Assembly: GCA_900095095.1 (NCBI GenBank)
Contig: FMBT01000405.1
Coordinates: 62,001-126,000, forward strand
Direction: 5' to 3'
Source: Fragilariopsis cylindrus CCMP1102
Lineage: Eukaryota; Bacillariophyta; Bacillariophyceae; Bacillariales; Bacillariaceae
DNA length: 64,000 bases
The notes under the pieces: generated by a model
Told to the model about the DNA's origin: nothing
Database searches by the model: none
What the model saw: the letters and a program-made list of their open reading frames with translations, nothing else
Shown: positions 1 through 11,743 of the stretch, piece after piece
Numbering within the stretch: position 1 is the stretch's first letter
Layout: every line of letters begins with the position of its first letter
Position numbers and translations under genes: made by a program

Positions 1-1038
1 AACAATCACAACGACAACGACAAACGACAAACGCCGCATACACAAAATGCATGCATGCATACGTCACATCACGTATCGGCAACGCAGTGTGTGGGAAGCA
101 AGACACGGTACGGCGGCTGGTCAACCGCTGAGTGAGAATGACACAAGAACAGTAGTAACGAATAGATGATCACCGCACAACTCGCGTGTTTGTTACTGTT
201 AAGGAAAAATCCCATGGTGAGGTCCTTATTATTAGCTACAGTAGACTAGCTGATAGGATCGCAGTCCGTGGATGTTTTTACTACTATTAAAAAGAAAAAA
301 GAAAAAAAACGGAGTATATACAGTACAGGTAGACTGGTGCATTAACATTTTATTGTTATGTGTTTCCCTTTTTTTGAATATTTTTTTATTCTTCTTCTAC
401 TTCATCAATCTTTTCTTACAGTACTACTAGTATTATTTCTTTGGTCAAACATTCTAGACTAGACTAGACTATCCGATTATGTTAACGATATGAATCATTA
501 TTATCACCACGATATGAACCATCACGTGCACCACTACCACCACCGTTAGAACAAACAAGAAGCCAAACAAGTACGTACGCGTGGAAGAAAAATAGAGATA
601 GACTGTAGAGAGCACACGTGAAACTTTTTGTATTTTTAAAAGAAAAAAGAAATTAAACTAACGTACGTACGTAGTACCAGCGTCGACAGTACGGTACGGA
701 AGACATAAAGTACTTTTTATTGGATATGAATACTTCGACACATTCTTCTAATTTATTTAACCCCTTAATCTAAATCATTTAAGAAAATACTTCGCTCTAA
801 ACTTGAAGTTCCTAAATAATTTGAAGTTTTTGAGCGAATTACCGGTATGAGATTTTTTAGACATTATTACGATAATATATATGGAAACAATAATAATGCA
901 TGTACAATGTCTAGTATGTACGCTCCTCTCTCTCTCTCTGTTATGAGAGTAAATATCAAAAGCATTGATACTACGATTATATATACTGGTATATCGATTC
1001 GCACAATACAGTATTAGCTGTTCAGGTAGTAAACAGTT
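1..1038. other. Upstream non-coding region
   Basis: No coding region is supported here. The stretch is A/T-rich with short ATGC and ACGT runs (near 47-61 and 659-672). It holds three TACAGTA heptamers (237, 319, 417) and one imperfect hairpin (791-838). It should contain the promoter of the gene starting at 1039, but I could not identify a specific promoter element. Confidence 0.5.
791..838. repeat. Imperfect inverted repeat (hairpin)
   Basis: The left arm TTCGCTCTAAACTT (791-804) pairs with AAGTTTTTGAGCGAA (824-838), with one mismatch and one bulge across a 19-nt loop. It lies about 200 bp upstream of the first gene. No function is assigned. Confidence 0.5.
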
Positions 1039-3831
1039 ATGGTGATACGAACACGTACTAGGAATAGTAATAGTAGATCAACTAATAATAAAACTAGTAA
1101 TAGTAGTAGAAAAGATCTATTACTGCAGACGAATAAGAATTCCGTACATAAATATAATCGTAATAAAGATCTGAAGCAGAGTTCTAATAGTAATAGAACA
1201 GATCCACTGCAGGGTAGTAATAGTGTACATCGTCGTCGTTCCTCATTAAAATCAGTATCATCTGTAGTATCATCATCTACTGCTACTGATAATAATCCAC
1301 AAGAAATATTTTCAATGTTAGATCCAATTGAAAGTCATCGAAAAAAAAATGGACAAGAAAACAAAAACCAACGACGAAATAAGCAGAAGAAGAAGAAGAA
1401 GATAATTTATGATGACGAGGATGACTGGAGCGGCAGTAATAGTGAGAGTGAGAGGAGTGGGACACAATACAGTAGTAATCCTTATTTGGCAGAATCAGCA
1501 TCATTGTTTTCAGAATCAACATCATCATCTTCTTCTTTTAATTATGATGATGATGTTGTAATCACGGCACCAACAAGGAAAGAAAAGGAGCAGCAACAGC
1601 AGCAGGAACGATCAACAAAGAAATCTATCAAAAGTAGTAAAGAAAAAATTGCAGTTCAGGACGATGAGAATGATGATGATGAACAAATTATGGTAACTAA
1701 GTCTTTTTCTTTTTCATCAAGGAATAATAAGTCAAAGTCAACAAAAACAAAAACGAAAACAAAAATTATCAAAAAAAAGGAAAAGAATCCTCCGAAATAA
1801 AGAAAAACAGTAAGACGAGCAGTAGTCGTCGTGGTCAAGATGTTGTGGTCGAACAAAAAGACATGTCTGAAGAAGATGATGATGAAGATGATTCCATTAA
1901 TAATAATAAAATAGCAACAAGTACAAGCAGTACAAAATCATTAGTACAACAAAGATCATCATCATTATTATGGAATTCACTTAGTAATAAAAGTGTTAAT
2001 GATGGTAATGATCATGATGATCATGATGGTGATACTACTCCACGAAAAAGTCGTAGTCGTACTAATAGTACTGGATCACAACTGTCACACGATGATCATA
2101 TAAAGCTAATACAAGATAAATTTGCAACAAAAGCAGAACAACCACAACCACCAACGTCTAATCGAAGTATTCAATTAACTGATATTATGCTCACATCGTC
2201 AAGTAGTCTTTATGATACGAATAATAATACGAATAAGAAACAGAAAAAGTCGAAAACGAAAAAGAAAAGCAGTCATGACAATAATGATGCTGTACATGGT
2301 GGAGTGGAGATTATGACCGATGAAAAGAAGAAGGAGAAGAAATGTAAGAAAAGCAGTCACGACGCCGACGATGACGAGAGAGGTGTAATAGAAGCGGAAA
2401 TAGACGAGGTGGACGATTCCGGAATAAAGAAGGTGAAAAAGGAAAAGAAATCAAAAAAGAAGAGCAAAAAGAAGAAGAAAGAGAAGAAGAAAAAAAGAAA
2501 AGGAAATCGAAAAAATCAAAAAAGCAGAAGAAGAAAAAATCGAAAGCGGATAAAAACAAAAATGATAGTAATATTGTGAATCTTAATATTAGTGGTACTA
2601 AAACTGCTGTATTACGTACAACTTTAACATCGGTTCCTGGTAGTATGTTATCATTACTATTTTCATCATCATCAGTTTCATCAGTTTCTACTTCTGATTC
2701 TTCTGGATCTGAATCTGAACGATCATCAAAGGAAGAAGGTAGTAAAACTGAAAAGAATAATAGTGATAATGGTATTACTATTCCTATTATTGAAAAAGAT
2801 GAAGATAATAATTATTTTATTGATCAAGAATATTCATTATTTCATCCAATGTTAAATTATTTACGGTAAGTTTAAGTTCTTTCGTTAGTAAATTTGAATC
2901 GAATCGGACGAAACGGAACGGGACACTTGACCGTGTATGTTCTCGTTTGTTTCTACATTGTGTTGCGTTGTTTTCTTTTCCTTCCTTCCTTTCCTTCTTT
3001 CCTGTCAACTCTACTCTACTCTCCTCTATTTTTTTTCTCTCGCATAAATTATACTCTGTTTTGTTCTTTTGCCTACCAACCTAGCGCTTACTTACCTTTC
3101 CTTTTTCTTTTTTCGTTTTATCTTTCTTTCTTAGAAATAAAGCTAATATTACTGATAAATATCCAAATTTGGATTCACCTAATATTGATGATATAGAACG
3201 AGAAGGGAATACAACACAAGATTTTTATAGAATGGTGGATTATTATGGTATGACAAATGAAATATATCCTACAAAATTGGAGATACATAATAATAGTAAA
3301 AAATCCGGAGGATCATCATCAGAAGAAGATACTGATTCTGCTGTAGAATTTATCGGAAATAGTAAAAAAGAAGTAATTGCAAAAGAATGGACGACATTTC
3401 AACTTGTTGATAATGGAAATCATGGTCGACGTGTTAAAAATTATGAAATTAAATTAGGTGAGAATGTAAAACGTATACAAATTGGATGGAAGTATACAAA
3501 TAATGAAATAAAATTCAATAGTAAAAGACGTAATACTGGTACAGGTGTGGGTGATATTAATTTTACCTATGCATTAGATTTAACACGATCAGTCTATTTA
3601 ATTAATGGTAAAAGTGATCCATTACCAGCACCATTTGAATATCAAAAGGGTACAATTATACGATCGGAAAATTATGGTCAAATCTGGTATGTGGATGATG
3701 AAATTGTTTATTCAACATCAAACGACAAATGGGAAGCTATTACTAGTGATAGAAGTAATTTGGAAGGTATGTGTCCAATGATTTCTATTAAAGGTGGAAT
3801 GGAAATTACTCGTATAGAATTGGAGGAATAA
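1039..3831 (+). CDS. Lys/Ser/Asp-rich protein with SPRY-like C-terminus, one intron, two frame breaks
   Basis: Three open frames (1039-1800, about 1770-2579, about 2490-2865) join into one protein if a single base is gained or lost in each of two A-runs (1771-1778 and 2490-2496). Compositions match across both joins. A GT-AG intron follows (2866-3134, 269 bp). The CGA codon spanning the junction continues the reading into the last exon (3135-3831). Most of the protein is Lys, Ser, Asp and Asn repeats with nuclear-type basic runs. The last 150 residues form a compact domain with GVGD, YALDL and PMISIKGG motifs, which resembles a SPRY/B30.2 fold; this is a weak similarity judged by eye. The start is the first ATG after an in-frame stop. 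The breaks sit in homopolymers, so an assembly error is more likely than a pseudogene. Function unknown. Confidence 0.65.
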
Positions 3832-4581
3832 ATAATAAATAAATGAAGGTGTATGTAATAAGACTAGGAACTACATACAGTAGTACAGTATTGCTATCAT
3901 AGTAATAGAGAGTGTATGTCTTAGCAGACAATTAAACTAAAAAGTAGTTCTGTGGCAAAACATATTATAGTTATACCAATAGTTGTTGTTGTGAGCATTG
4001 TTCATTCTTGCTGTTGCTGGTTTTATTGTGGGACAGTCTCATGTAGGAGTCTTCATGTTATAACCCATGGGAATAAAAGGTTGTCATCGTCTTCCTAGAG
4101 GAGGTGGAAGAGTTCAGGCGCACACTTTCACTATCTACTGTTGCTATGGTGGACATGATGTCTCTCTGTCGTCATTACCTAGAAAGATAATAGACTACGG
4201 GGGAACAATAAACTAGGATATAAAGTACAATAGATGAAAAGACCTATGTTTTTTTTTCTTTTCGTATTGATTTCGGTTTTATTTTTATTTCGTTTTGATT
4301 TTTAATATTTATTTCGTTTTGACTTCTTTTCGTTTGATTATGAGTTCGATTTTACCTTTATTTTGATTCTATTTACTATTCATGTCATGCTACGACATTG
4401 AAATCTTCTTGCAATTCAATTTCCTCTAATGCATCCTCACAACAACAATCGGTACAACAATCTATCATAAATGCAATAATACCACCTATTGCTGCAATAC
4501 AACCTCCCTGCAATACAACCAACTGATCTGTTTACCATTAATAATCATCTTCGTCATCATCGCTCTATCAATCATCCAGAT
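3832..4581. other. Intergenic region between convergent genes, with a repeat fragment
   Basis: This is non-coding sequence between two convergent genes. Two TACAGTA heptamers lie near 3876-3890. About 55 bp near 4003-4058 match, in reverse orientation, the sequence near 11865-11915. A T-rich stretch (4250-4400) may hold the 3' ends of both transcripts. Confidence 0.5.
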
Positions 4582-5550
4582 TTACAGATCCGGTGAGATG
4601 GTAATCATGGGAATGAGGATGAGGAGGAGGATAACGACAAGGAGGAAAAGCAGCAGCAGAAATTGTTGCTGTAGCTGGAGAAGCGCAGCAGAAACGGTTG
4701 CTGTATTGGCTGGAGAAGCGACATCGTTTGGTGATGGTGCTGCGTTTGCCTGTGCTGGAAGTGGTACTGTTTGTTGTGGACGTAGAGTGGTGCATGACGA
4801 TGGGACAGTAGAAGCAGAAGCAGAAGGAGTAGAAGTTACCGCAGGCATCTTATTTCTATCTTCAGCATCGTCATCACCGATAGACCCATTCAACCAAAGC
4901 CAGAAGACTTCAAACTCTTCAGCTTTATCTACTGTTTCAAACTTTAAACCAAATACAGTTGTATTACGACGATCACCCCGAGTTGTTATTGATGATGTTT
5001 TGAAATAGACCGACTTATTTTGACGAAGGATAGGAAGACCATGAAGGATTCGACCATTCAATCGATCAACTCCCATATAGTTTCTCCAACGGACAAAATA
5101 AACAGATCCATCTTGGCTGACCTGTTCTTGAATAGTTACGATGCCCTTAGCGACAGTAGAAAATAATCCTCCTTCCTCTTCCCACTCTTCCCACTCTTCT
5201 TCAGATGGACATAAAAACTTTGCACTTGCTCTATACAATGCTTTGACAGTTACGTTGTTAGCGACAGATAAAAGCGACATAGTTGTTGGTGTTGATGTTG
5301 ATGTTGGTGGGATTGTTGTTAAAATGATTGGGTAAGTATTATTTTGTAATACGAAGATCGCATTTGTTTCAGCTGCGAAGCATTTTTTTTTTTTTACGTT
5401 TTCTTTTTTGTCTCTTCTTTTCGATTTTAAATTTGAAGTTGGTCTGTTTTGGGCACGTGCACTATTAGTAGCATCACTGTAAAAGAGCAGCGCGCACTCT
5501 GACAGTACTTTCTGTCGCTGTTGTGTTTTCGTGGTTTCGCTCGCTCTCAA
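4582..5550 (-). CDS. Possible PH-like domain protein with C-terminal hydrophobic tail
   Basis: The ORF is 322 residues. Its middle part, about residues 110 to 215, looks like a folded domain. It has a run of beta-type segments (GSVYFVRWRNYMGVD, GLKFETVDKAEEFEVFW) that recalls RanBP1 or other PH-like domains, where a phenylalanine-rich helix follows the barrel. This is a by-eye resemblance only. A Pro/Thr/Ser/Ala linker follows, then a very hydrophobic C-terminus (about 18 Leu, Val and Ile residues) that could be a tail anchor. The first ATG is at 5550, but an internal ATG at residue 91 (MSLLSVANNV) begins the conserved-looking part and may be the true start. The gene is convergent with the one at 1039. 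Confidence 0.55.
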   Translation of the reverse strand: MRASETTKTQQRQKVLSECALLFYSDATNSARAQNRPTSNLKSKRRDKKENVKKKKCFAAETNAIFVLQNNTYPIILTTIPPTSTSTPTTMSLLSVANNVTVKALYRASAKFLCPSEEEWEEWEEEGGLFSTVAKGIVTIQEQVSQDGSVYFVRWRNYMGVDRLNGRILHGLPILRQNKSVYFKTSSITTRGDRRNTTVFGLKFETVDKAEEFEVFWLWLNGSIGDDDAEDRNKMPAVTSTPSASASTVPSSCTTLRPQQTVPLPAQANAAPSPNDVASPANTATVSAALLQLQQQFLLLLFLLVVILLLILIPMITISPDL

Positions 5551-5750
5551 AACAACGCACTAACTTACTGTACACATTTTTGTATGTTGTACGAGAGGTA
5601 CACTACGTACTCTGCTATGCCTACTCACATACATATGAGCCATACTTTTACTACATACTATCCTTTCTAGCGAAAATACTGCTCGACTATAAAAAAATCT
5701 GAGATACTACCGTATATATATTACAACTACTATTATTTATTTCATCTTTA

Positions 5751-5774
5751 GTATATCTATCTATCTATCTATCT
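5751..5774. repeat. TATC microsatellite
   Basis: About five copies of TATC in tandem, followed by a C/T-rich stretch, lie just downstream of the gene ending at 5834. Confidence 0.8.
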
Positions 5775-5833
5775 GCTCTCTCTGCTCTCTCCCTCTTTGG
5801 TTTCATTCATTCATTCAATTCATTACATTTTGT

Positions 5834-6895
5834 TTAAAAATAATCTTTCCGTCCACGAAGTAATGTCCGTTGTCGATAATTTATTTGACCATTACTACCA
5901 CTACTGCCTTCTTTCTCTTCCTCTTCTTTATTATTATTTAATGCATATGCAAACATTGATGAGATGCTGGTACTGTTACTACTACTAATCGTTGGTACCG
6001 ATGATACAGTAATATTTGATGAGGGATGATAACTTGTTGTTGATGAATCATCAATTGGGAGGATAGTAGTGTGACCAACACTTTCATAATGATATTCATC
6101 TTCTTGATGAGGTTCTCCATCCATTATTACTGGATGTAATAGCGGTGTCGATGTCGGTGGTGGAGTCGCCGCCGCCACTCCCTCAGTACCACTGCTTTTA
6201 CTACTGATATGCGGTGCAAGTACATTATGTCCAATACCTTCATAATGATACTCTCCATCGGAATGTGGTTCGCCGTCCATTGGATGTAGAATTGAAGAAG
6301 AAGAAGTCGATGAACTTGATGATGCTGATGATACTTCTGAAGTCGGTGGTGGTGGTGGTGATGACGGCAGCGGCAGCTGGGCTACTGCACCACTCGTCTG
6401 CGTTGTAGTAGTAGTAGAATTCACAAAAATAATTACTGTCATAATTGCTAACATCACAAATATTAACAAACTTCGACAAATCACGACGAAGTATGCTGCT
6501 GATGTATCATCATTATTATTGTTATCGTCGTCGTCGCCATCGTCGTCGTCGTTCATCAATCCATCTACTTTGATAATGACAGTCGAATGTCGACCTTTAG
6601 GAGTTTTGTAACATCCATGAAAACAAATGATGGCGGTGCAGATATCTTTTTTATTACGACTACTACTACTACATCCGCCTCTTCTTCTTTCTCTAATAGT
6701 CCTACTACTACTTTCCTCGTCGTCGTCATAATACTCATCCTCGTAATAATTGTATTCCGTTGCAGCAGGAGCAATATTATCCTGATCTAAACGAAATGTA
6801 AGTGATGGAGGATGTGATTCTTCTACTACATCCTGCTGTTGATGCTGCTGTTGATGCTGTTGATGATCATCCTCGTCTTCAGTAAGAATCTTCAT
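5834..6895 (-). CDS. Single-pass membrane protein with two DGEPH-EYHYE repeats
   Basis: The ORF is 353 residues. The N-terminal half is rich in Gln, Asp and Glu with a basic patch (RERRRGG). One strong transmembrane segment (about residues 137-157, FVVICRSLLIFVMLAIMTVI) has no cleavable signal before it, which suggests a type II protein with its C-terminus in the lumen or outside. The C-terminal half holds two related motifs, MDGEPHSDGEYHYEGIGH and MDGEPHQEDEYHYESVGH, about 55 residues apart in Ser/Thr/Pro-rich sequence. I do not recognise the motif from a named family. The His/Glu/Asp/Tyr content could bind metal, but that is speculation. The start is the first ATG and the frame is unbroken. 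Confidence 0.7.
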   Translation of the reverse strand: MKILTEDEDDHQQHQQQHQQQDVVEESHPPSLTFRLDQDNIAPAATEYNYYEDEYYDDDEESSSRTIRERRRGGCSSSSRNKKDICTAIICFHGCYKTPKGRHSTVIIKVDGLMNDDDDGDDDDNNNNDDTSAAYFVVICRSLLIFVMLAIMTVIIFVNSTTTTTQTSGAVAQLPLPSSPPPPPTSEVSSASSSSSTSSSSILHPMDGEPHSDGEYHYEGIGHNVLAPHISSKSSGTEGVAAATPPPTSTPLLHPVIMDGEPHQEDEYHYESVGHTTILPIDDSSTTSYHPSSNITVSSVPTISSSNSTSISSMFAYALNNNKEEEEKEGSSGSNGQINYRQRTLLRGRKDYF

Positions 6896-8467
6896 GGTAG
6901 GTTTCTATTCAATTGTTTTCTTATGTTATATTTCCCGTCGCAGTAATAATGATTTAAGTATAGTGTGTTCTTGTTTTAAGATACGTACGCACAATGACGA
7001 TCGTTGATACTAGATGAATTGAATATTATCGACTCATATTGTAGATACCGTACCGGTATGTCGTTGGTAATATAATTTTTCAGATCTGATGTTTTTTTCT
7101 TGTTTCGTTTCGCGTTGAGTCTTGGACGAAAATGTGAGGAAGCAACTTTTAAACTTCTACCGCATACAGTCTAGAGTGAGTGAGTGAGTCGAGTCAGTCG
7201 AGTCACACAAGTTAGCCGAAAAACGAGTTCGCTCGTGTGTGCGTTGTAAAACTTAGTCGTAAAATCATCCAACACGAATGGTGCACGATTGAGCCTGGGT
7301 GTTTGTCTCACATGATCGTTGTCACATAGTAAAATGATTTGGTCATCCGTAGTCATCGCTTATATTTCTTGGTGTCGTCGTTGTTGTTGTTAGGACTGTA
7401 TAGATTCGATTGATCACAACACCTCCGTCGTCATCATCATTGCTACCCTGCAACCATCCGATCGATGTTGTTGATTGATGTTTCGCCGTTCGTTTTCGAC
7501 AATTTTGGGGACCAGGATTGAATGTTCCAAGAAGAGCACCGAACACGACCACTATACAGCGTTATTGTGGTTATATTGGATGGGATGCGTCTCTAATAGT
7601 CTGCCAGAGCTAGATGACGAAGACCAATGTGGTGTGGTAGGAATATCACCTCCAGTACTTGGAGAGGTGTTAATTGGTTCCTGCAAAATAGTTGGAGGTC
7701 CAAACATGGATATAATAAGGGTTTCTATTATTATTTTTCAACAGCGAACCGAAAATGTGACAGTGATTTCTTTTGGCAGACGATCCAATATGGTCCCAAT
7801 CAAAGATATGACGTCTCCGTCTCAGCTGATACTAGTCACCGCTACTACCTCCAGGTTTAGAGATCGTATAACTTCGTACTATATCTCAACTACTATACAC
7901 GTGAAAATGAATAAGCAATAGGAATTCAACAACAATAATGGTGGACTCACTCTATAATATAATGGGCGTATCTAAAAAGAAGTACACTAAAGCAGAAAAC
8001 ATTATATTTAATAAATTTTCCCTACATGCCATAAAAAGAAGACTGCTATACAAACTTTAATTGTTGCGATGGTGATATAGTGGTAGTAGTCCTAGTAGTA
8101 GTAGTAGTACAGTATACGTATACGTATTGTGTGAAAAATACGACGAGAGTTTAAAGATATATAAGGTATAGAACAAAGAATACATCGCTATGTCTACTAT
8201 CAGTTGCGACAATGAACCGTCGACGATGATATGCCTAGATTCATTCAACTTCGGGTCGACCGCGACCAATCAGACTGGTATATGTAATGTACAGTAAAAG
8301 GGTAGATAAATCTTCTAGAGTAGTGTGTATTCCAGCCTTTGACTCCTAATACATTACTGTATCGTTATTGTCTTCCCCGATATATGATTCGATTCAGGAA
8401 TGTGGTATCATATATAACAAAACGATGACTGGATCATTGTCATGAGATTGATTATATTCTCGTATAT
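6896..8467. other. Intergenic region
   Basis: Nothing certain is seen apart from the weak coding candidate at 7475-7921. The region holds TACAGTA or TACTGTA heptamers at about 8108, 8290 and 8354, and short palindromic GAGTCGAGTC-type repeats near 7180-7210. Confidence 0.4.
7475..7921 (+). pseudogene. Weak coding candidate, possible gene remnant
   Basis: A 148-residue ORF starts at ATG 7475. A second frame (7618-7860) overlaps it and looks as protein-like, rich in Trp, Tyr and Phe (FYYYFSTANRKCDSDFFWQT). Neither is recognised and neither has a clear continuation. This could be an exon, a decayed gene or chance. Confidence 0.2.
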
Positions 8468-9664
8468 TCAATCAGTTCGGGTACCATTTTGGGTAGCAGC
8501 AGCATCAGCATGAGCAGCAGCACGATCAGCAGCAGCAGCAGTGATTATTATTTCTGTTGATGTTTCATTGATAAACTTAATACAATTATTAGTAGTACTA
8601 CTACTACCAGTAATAATAGTTGAGTATTCATATATTCGTTCTTGTATTGTATTCCAAAATGAATTCTGGTATACACGATCTAAATCAATATGATATATTT
8701 GTCCACGTGTATCAATTAATATTTGAAAATCTTTCCATAATTTGATTTCATATTTCATTATATATTGCAAATCATTCATTTGTTTATTCAAATAAGTTTG
8801 ATTGAAATATTGTGTGGTTGTTGTTGCTGTTGTTCCTGTTGTTCCTGTTGCTATTTGTTCATTACTTCTGAGGGAACCAAATGTTGTTACCATTCGTCCA
8901 GGTTCATTACAATGCAACACAATGTAATGATCTGGTGCTGGACGGACCTTTTGAATTACTAACTCATAATGATGAGACGAAGCGTTATGTTGACATAGTA
9001 GTACTTCATTTACTGTTCTTCTTCCAAAATAATAAGTATCATTGATATTTTTTGTACGAGTAGAAATCATTGAATTCAGTTCAATTAAAGTTGATTGATC
9101 GAGATGTAATAATTGTGGTGGTTCTAAATAAAAATGTTTGATCATTATACTACCCTGATTGCTGTTATATGTTTGTTCAAGTTGTTCTACATACTCCCAT
9201 GATTGTTTCATTTCATTATATATATTTGGATGATACTTATTTCTTGCTATTAAATATCCTTCATCGTTGTTGTTTTGTCGATTTTGGCTTTTACTACGGA
9301 AGAAACATTTGCTTCTACTACATGCTGGTACGGCGGATTCCATATCGATAAGATGTCTGACGCTAATACTATTCGTATTATTCGTCGTCAGCGTTTTCTT
9401 CGGTAATAATGGGCGGTTCCTAATAATACTCGACTCGTCATTATTAATATCATTCCACCCATTTGCAAACGGTTCCGTGGTATTACTATTATTATATCCA
9501 ATCTGATACATATCTTTTATATTCGATAACATACATGCTAGCAATAGTAATTTTCCTACCATTGCTGTCTTTTTCACTGCCGATCTAGTAATTATATATC
9601 GATATTCTTTATTCGTTACTACTAGAATTGATGATTCTTCATAGTTCAAAAAGTTTATCATCAT
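8468..9664 (-). CDS. Predicted type II membrane protein of unknown family
   Basis: The unbroken ORF is 398 residues. A short hydrophobic segment lies near residues 35-50 (MVGKLLLLACMLSNI), followed by several N-glycosylation-type NxT/NxS sites, which suggests a Golgi or secretory type II protein. Motifs include CSRSKCFF near residue 115, a Trp-containing helix (MKQSWEYVEQL), a Cys-containing strand (DHYIVLHCNEPGRMV), and LIDTRGQIYHIDLDR near residue 320. The last recalls the metal-binding part of secretory-pathway kinase-like folds, but I cannot assign it. The C-terminus is an Ala-rich low-complexity tail. Translation may begin at ATG 9664 or at the ATG just before the hydrophobic segment. 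Confidence 0.65.
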   Translation of the reverse strand: MMINFLNYEESSILVVTNKEYRYIITRSAVKKTAMVGKLLLLACMLSNIKDMYQIGYNNSNTTEPFANGWNDINNDESSIIRNRPLLPKKTLTTNNTNSISVRHLIDMESAVPACSRSKCFFRSKSQNRQNNNDEGYLIARNKYHPNIYNEMKQSWEYVEQLEQTYNSNQGSIMIKHFYLEPPQLLHLDQSTLIELNSMISTRTKNINDTYYFGRRTVNEVLLCQHNASSHHYELVIQKVRPAPDHYIVLHCNEPGRMVTTFGSLRSNEQIATGTTGTTATTTTQYFNQTYLNKQMNDLQYIMKYEIKLWKDFQILIDTRGQIYHIDLDRVYQNSFWNTIQERIYEYSTIITGSSSTTNNCIKFINETSTEIIITAAAADRAAAHADAAATQNGTRTD

Positions 9665-10043
9665 ATACTGTGTCTTTTAGGACTATAGTATTCTAGTCTG
9701 TACTGTACTATTTGTTGTTACCAACGATAATCTCTTTTCTGGTAGTTCCGACGATTACTTTGTTTATGTACATGCATGTGTTTAAATTGCTATCTATGTT
9801 TATACTAAGTTACTGTAGTATATGCATCAGTGGAATTAATTGAGATCTTCTCAAAGAAAGAAAATTCTTTTAAGCGTTGAGTTGATGGGCTAATTTCCCC
9901 GATAGGCTAAGTAATCGCGTTAGCATGTGCGATGTCATGTGTTCCAAGGAGTAATAATTTTCATATTTGTCCGCAAGAGAAGATTGGACGGGCGTCTTAA
10001 TTGGACATTGAACTTTTATCAAAAAGAAGACAAGAAGCATTCC

Positions 10044-11040
10044 ACGTACGAATATAAGAACTAAATCATGCCCAAATTTTACTCGTATTTGTTAGTCTAG
10101 TATATAATAATAACTTTAGCATCAAATATATACACCTGAAGAGTCTTTTTTTTTCTAAATTAAACCATGAAGTTTACAATTAACCTATTGGTTGGAGAAT
10201 TGTTATATTCCTTAGTCTTATAAGCCTACTGGTATCACATAATGTAGGCTCACACACGGCACACATCAAATAACCCCCCAAAAATGGCCCATTTGCAGTG
10301 TTTTATGGACATACAGTACACTCAAAAAGGTGAGTCGTTCCAAAATATATGGATGGGGTGCACCATATATACCAAAGGGAACTTACACTTGGTGCTTTGT
10401 GTTGATGATCCAGCTAAGGTGCGCACTAAAGTGGAAAACCCTGTTTTGGGGCCTAAATGGCCCATTTTGTAGTTTATTATGCAACCCTATACCTTCATAG
10501 CCTCAAAAGAAACCTAAGCATTATGAGGACCTTGTAAGTATGGGTATGATGGATGCTAGTGCACCCAACCCATCTTGTGTTGTCCTCTGCAACCCTTTCA
10601 AATAGGATACTTTGTTGTTCATTTTGATCTAAAATCATGTTGTTTGTGAGCCTTCCAAAACAGCAAATTGAATATCATTTGGCAACCACAGGGACAGAAG
10701 GTTTGTAGGAGGCAAACACAATGTTCTATCACTCTATGTGGATGCTAGTGCACCTGGCCCGTCTGGTGCTGTCCTCTGCAACCCTTTCAAATGAGATATT
10801 TTGCATTCATTTCTGATCAAAACCCATGTTGGGCGCCGTTGTTGATTTTGTGCCTTCCACACCAGCAAAATGAATTTCATTCCACAACCACAGGGACAGA
10901 AAAGTTGTAGGAGGCAAATACAATGTTCTAGTATTCTATGTGAATGCTAGTGCACCCGGCCCATCTGGTGTTGTCCTCTGAAACCTTTCTATATTAGATA
11001 TTTTGTATTCATTTCTGATCAAAAATTGTAGGGTCCAAAA
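10044..11040 (+). mobile_element. Partial fold-back element, one terminus plus internal repeats
   Basis: The sequence from AATATAAGAACTAAATCATG (10051) through about 10400 matches the left arm of the fold-back element at 42891-45243. Shared landmarks include TTTAGCATCAAATATATACA, CATAATGTAGGCTCACACA, the AAATAACCCCC run and AAATGGCCCATTTGCAGTG. From about 10550 three degenerate units of about 195 bp follow, each beginning GATGCTAGTGCACC or close to it (10551, 10741, 10943). No second inverted terminus was found, so this copy is truncated or rearranged. It carries no transposase ORF. Confidence 0.7.
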
Positions 11041-11089
11041 TACATATATTTCATTGGATAAGAACTGCTGATTGCTGCTGTGTGAGAGT

Positions 11090-11700
11090 TTATTGCACAG
11101 GTAAAAGATTATACTGAGGGGTAAATGACAACAACACTGCTATTGCTTGGTATATCAGAGATGTGAATCCACTCATGACACATACTGCTTGGTTACGCTC
11201 TAGTCAGCCAAATATTATGGTGAAGGGATAAAAAAATTGCTGTAGTATGGAATTGCGTTGCCCATTTCTTGTAAGAAACTCTTAATGCTGCACTCCTGGC
11301 GCATACTGATTATAATTCTATCAACCATTTAATATGAAAAAACAATCAACACCTACTGCTGTGTGTGAATCTACTACGCATGTCTAGCTCACTTTTGCAT
11401 ATGCAAAGCAAAGATTGCATGAAGGTAAAGTAAGTAAAATATTGGTGGTGTATCACTGATTAGTAGATCACTGATGGATCCACTCCTGGTGCATTATGTC
11501 TGGTTTTATCTACTACTGCCAAGCAAACAATATGGTACACCAACAATAACTATTTTCCATGTAAATGTGGTAAGAGGTAAGAGACAGATGTATTGGTGCA
11601 TCACTGGTTATGCATCCAGTCCTGATGCATGCTGTTTTATTTTCCTTTTAAACTAGCAGTAAGAAAGAAACAACACTGTCTAATAATATTGGCATATAGC
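11090..11700. repeat. Degenerate tandem repeats around an ACTCCTGGTGCATACTG-like core
   Basis: Variants of CCACTCCTGGTGCATACTG occur near 11167, 11290, 11476 and 11607, each followed by diverged sequence with AAATATTATGG or CAAACAATATGG. Spacing is about 120-190 bp. It lies directly beside the fold-back fragment and may be part of a larger decayed repeat. Confidence 0.4.
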
Positions 11701-11743
11701 ATGCAGGATCTATTTCTGGCTAGTTCTGGATGCTTCCAAAATA

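Noticed and set aside
10284-10472. 62-residue ORF in the partial fold-back element
   Set aside because: The frame is not kept in the matching arm at 43.1 kb, so it is chance.
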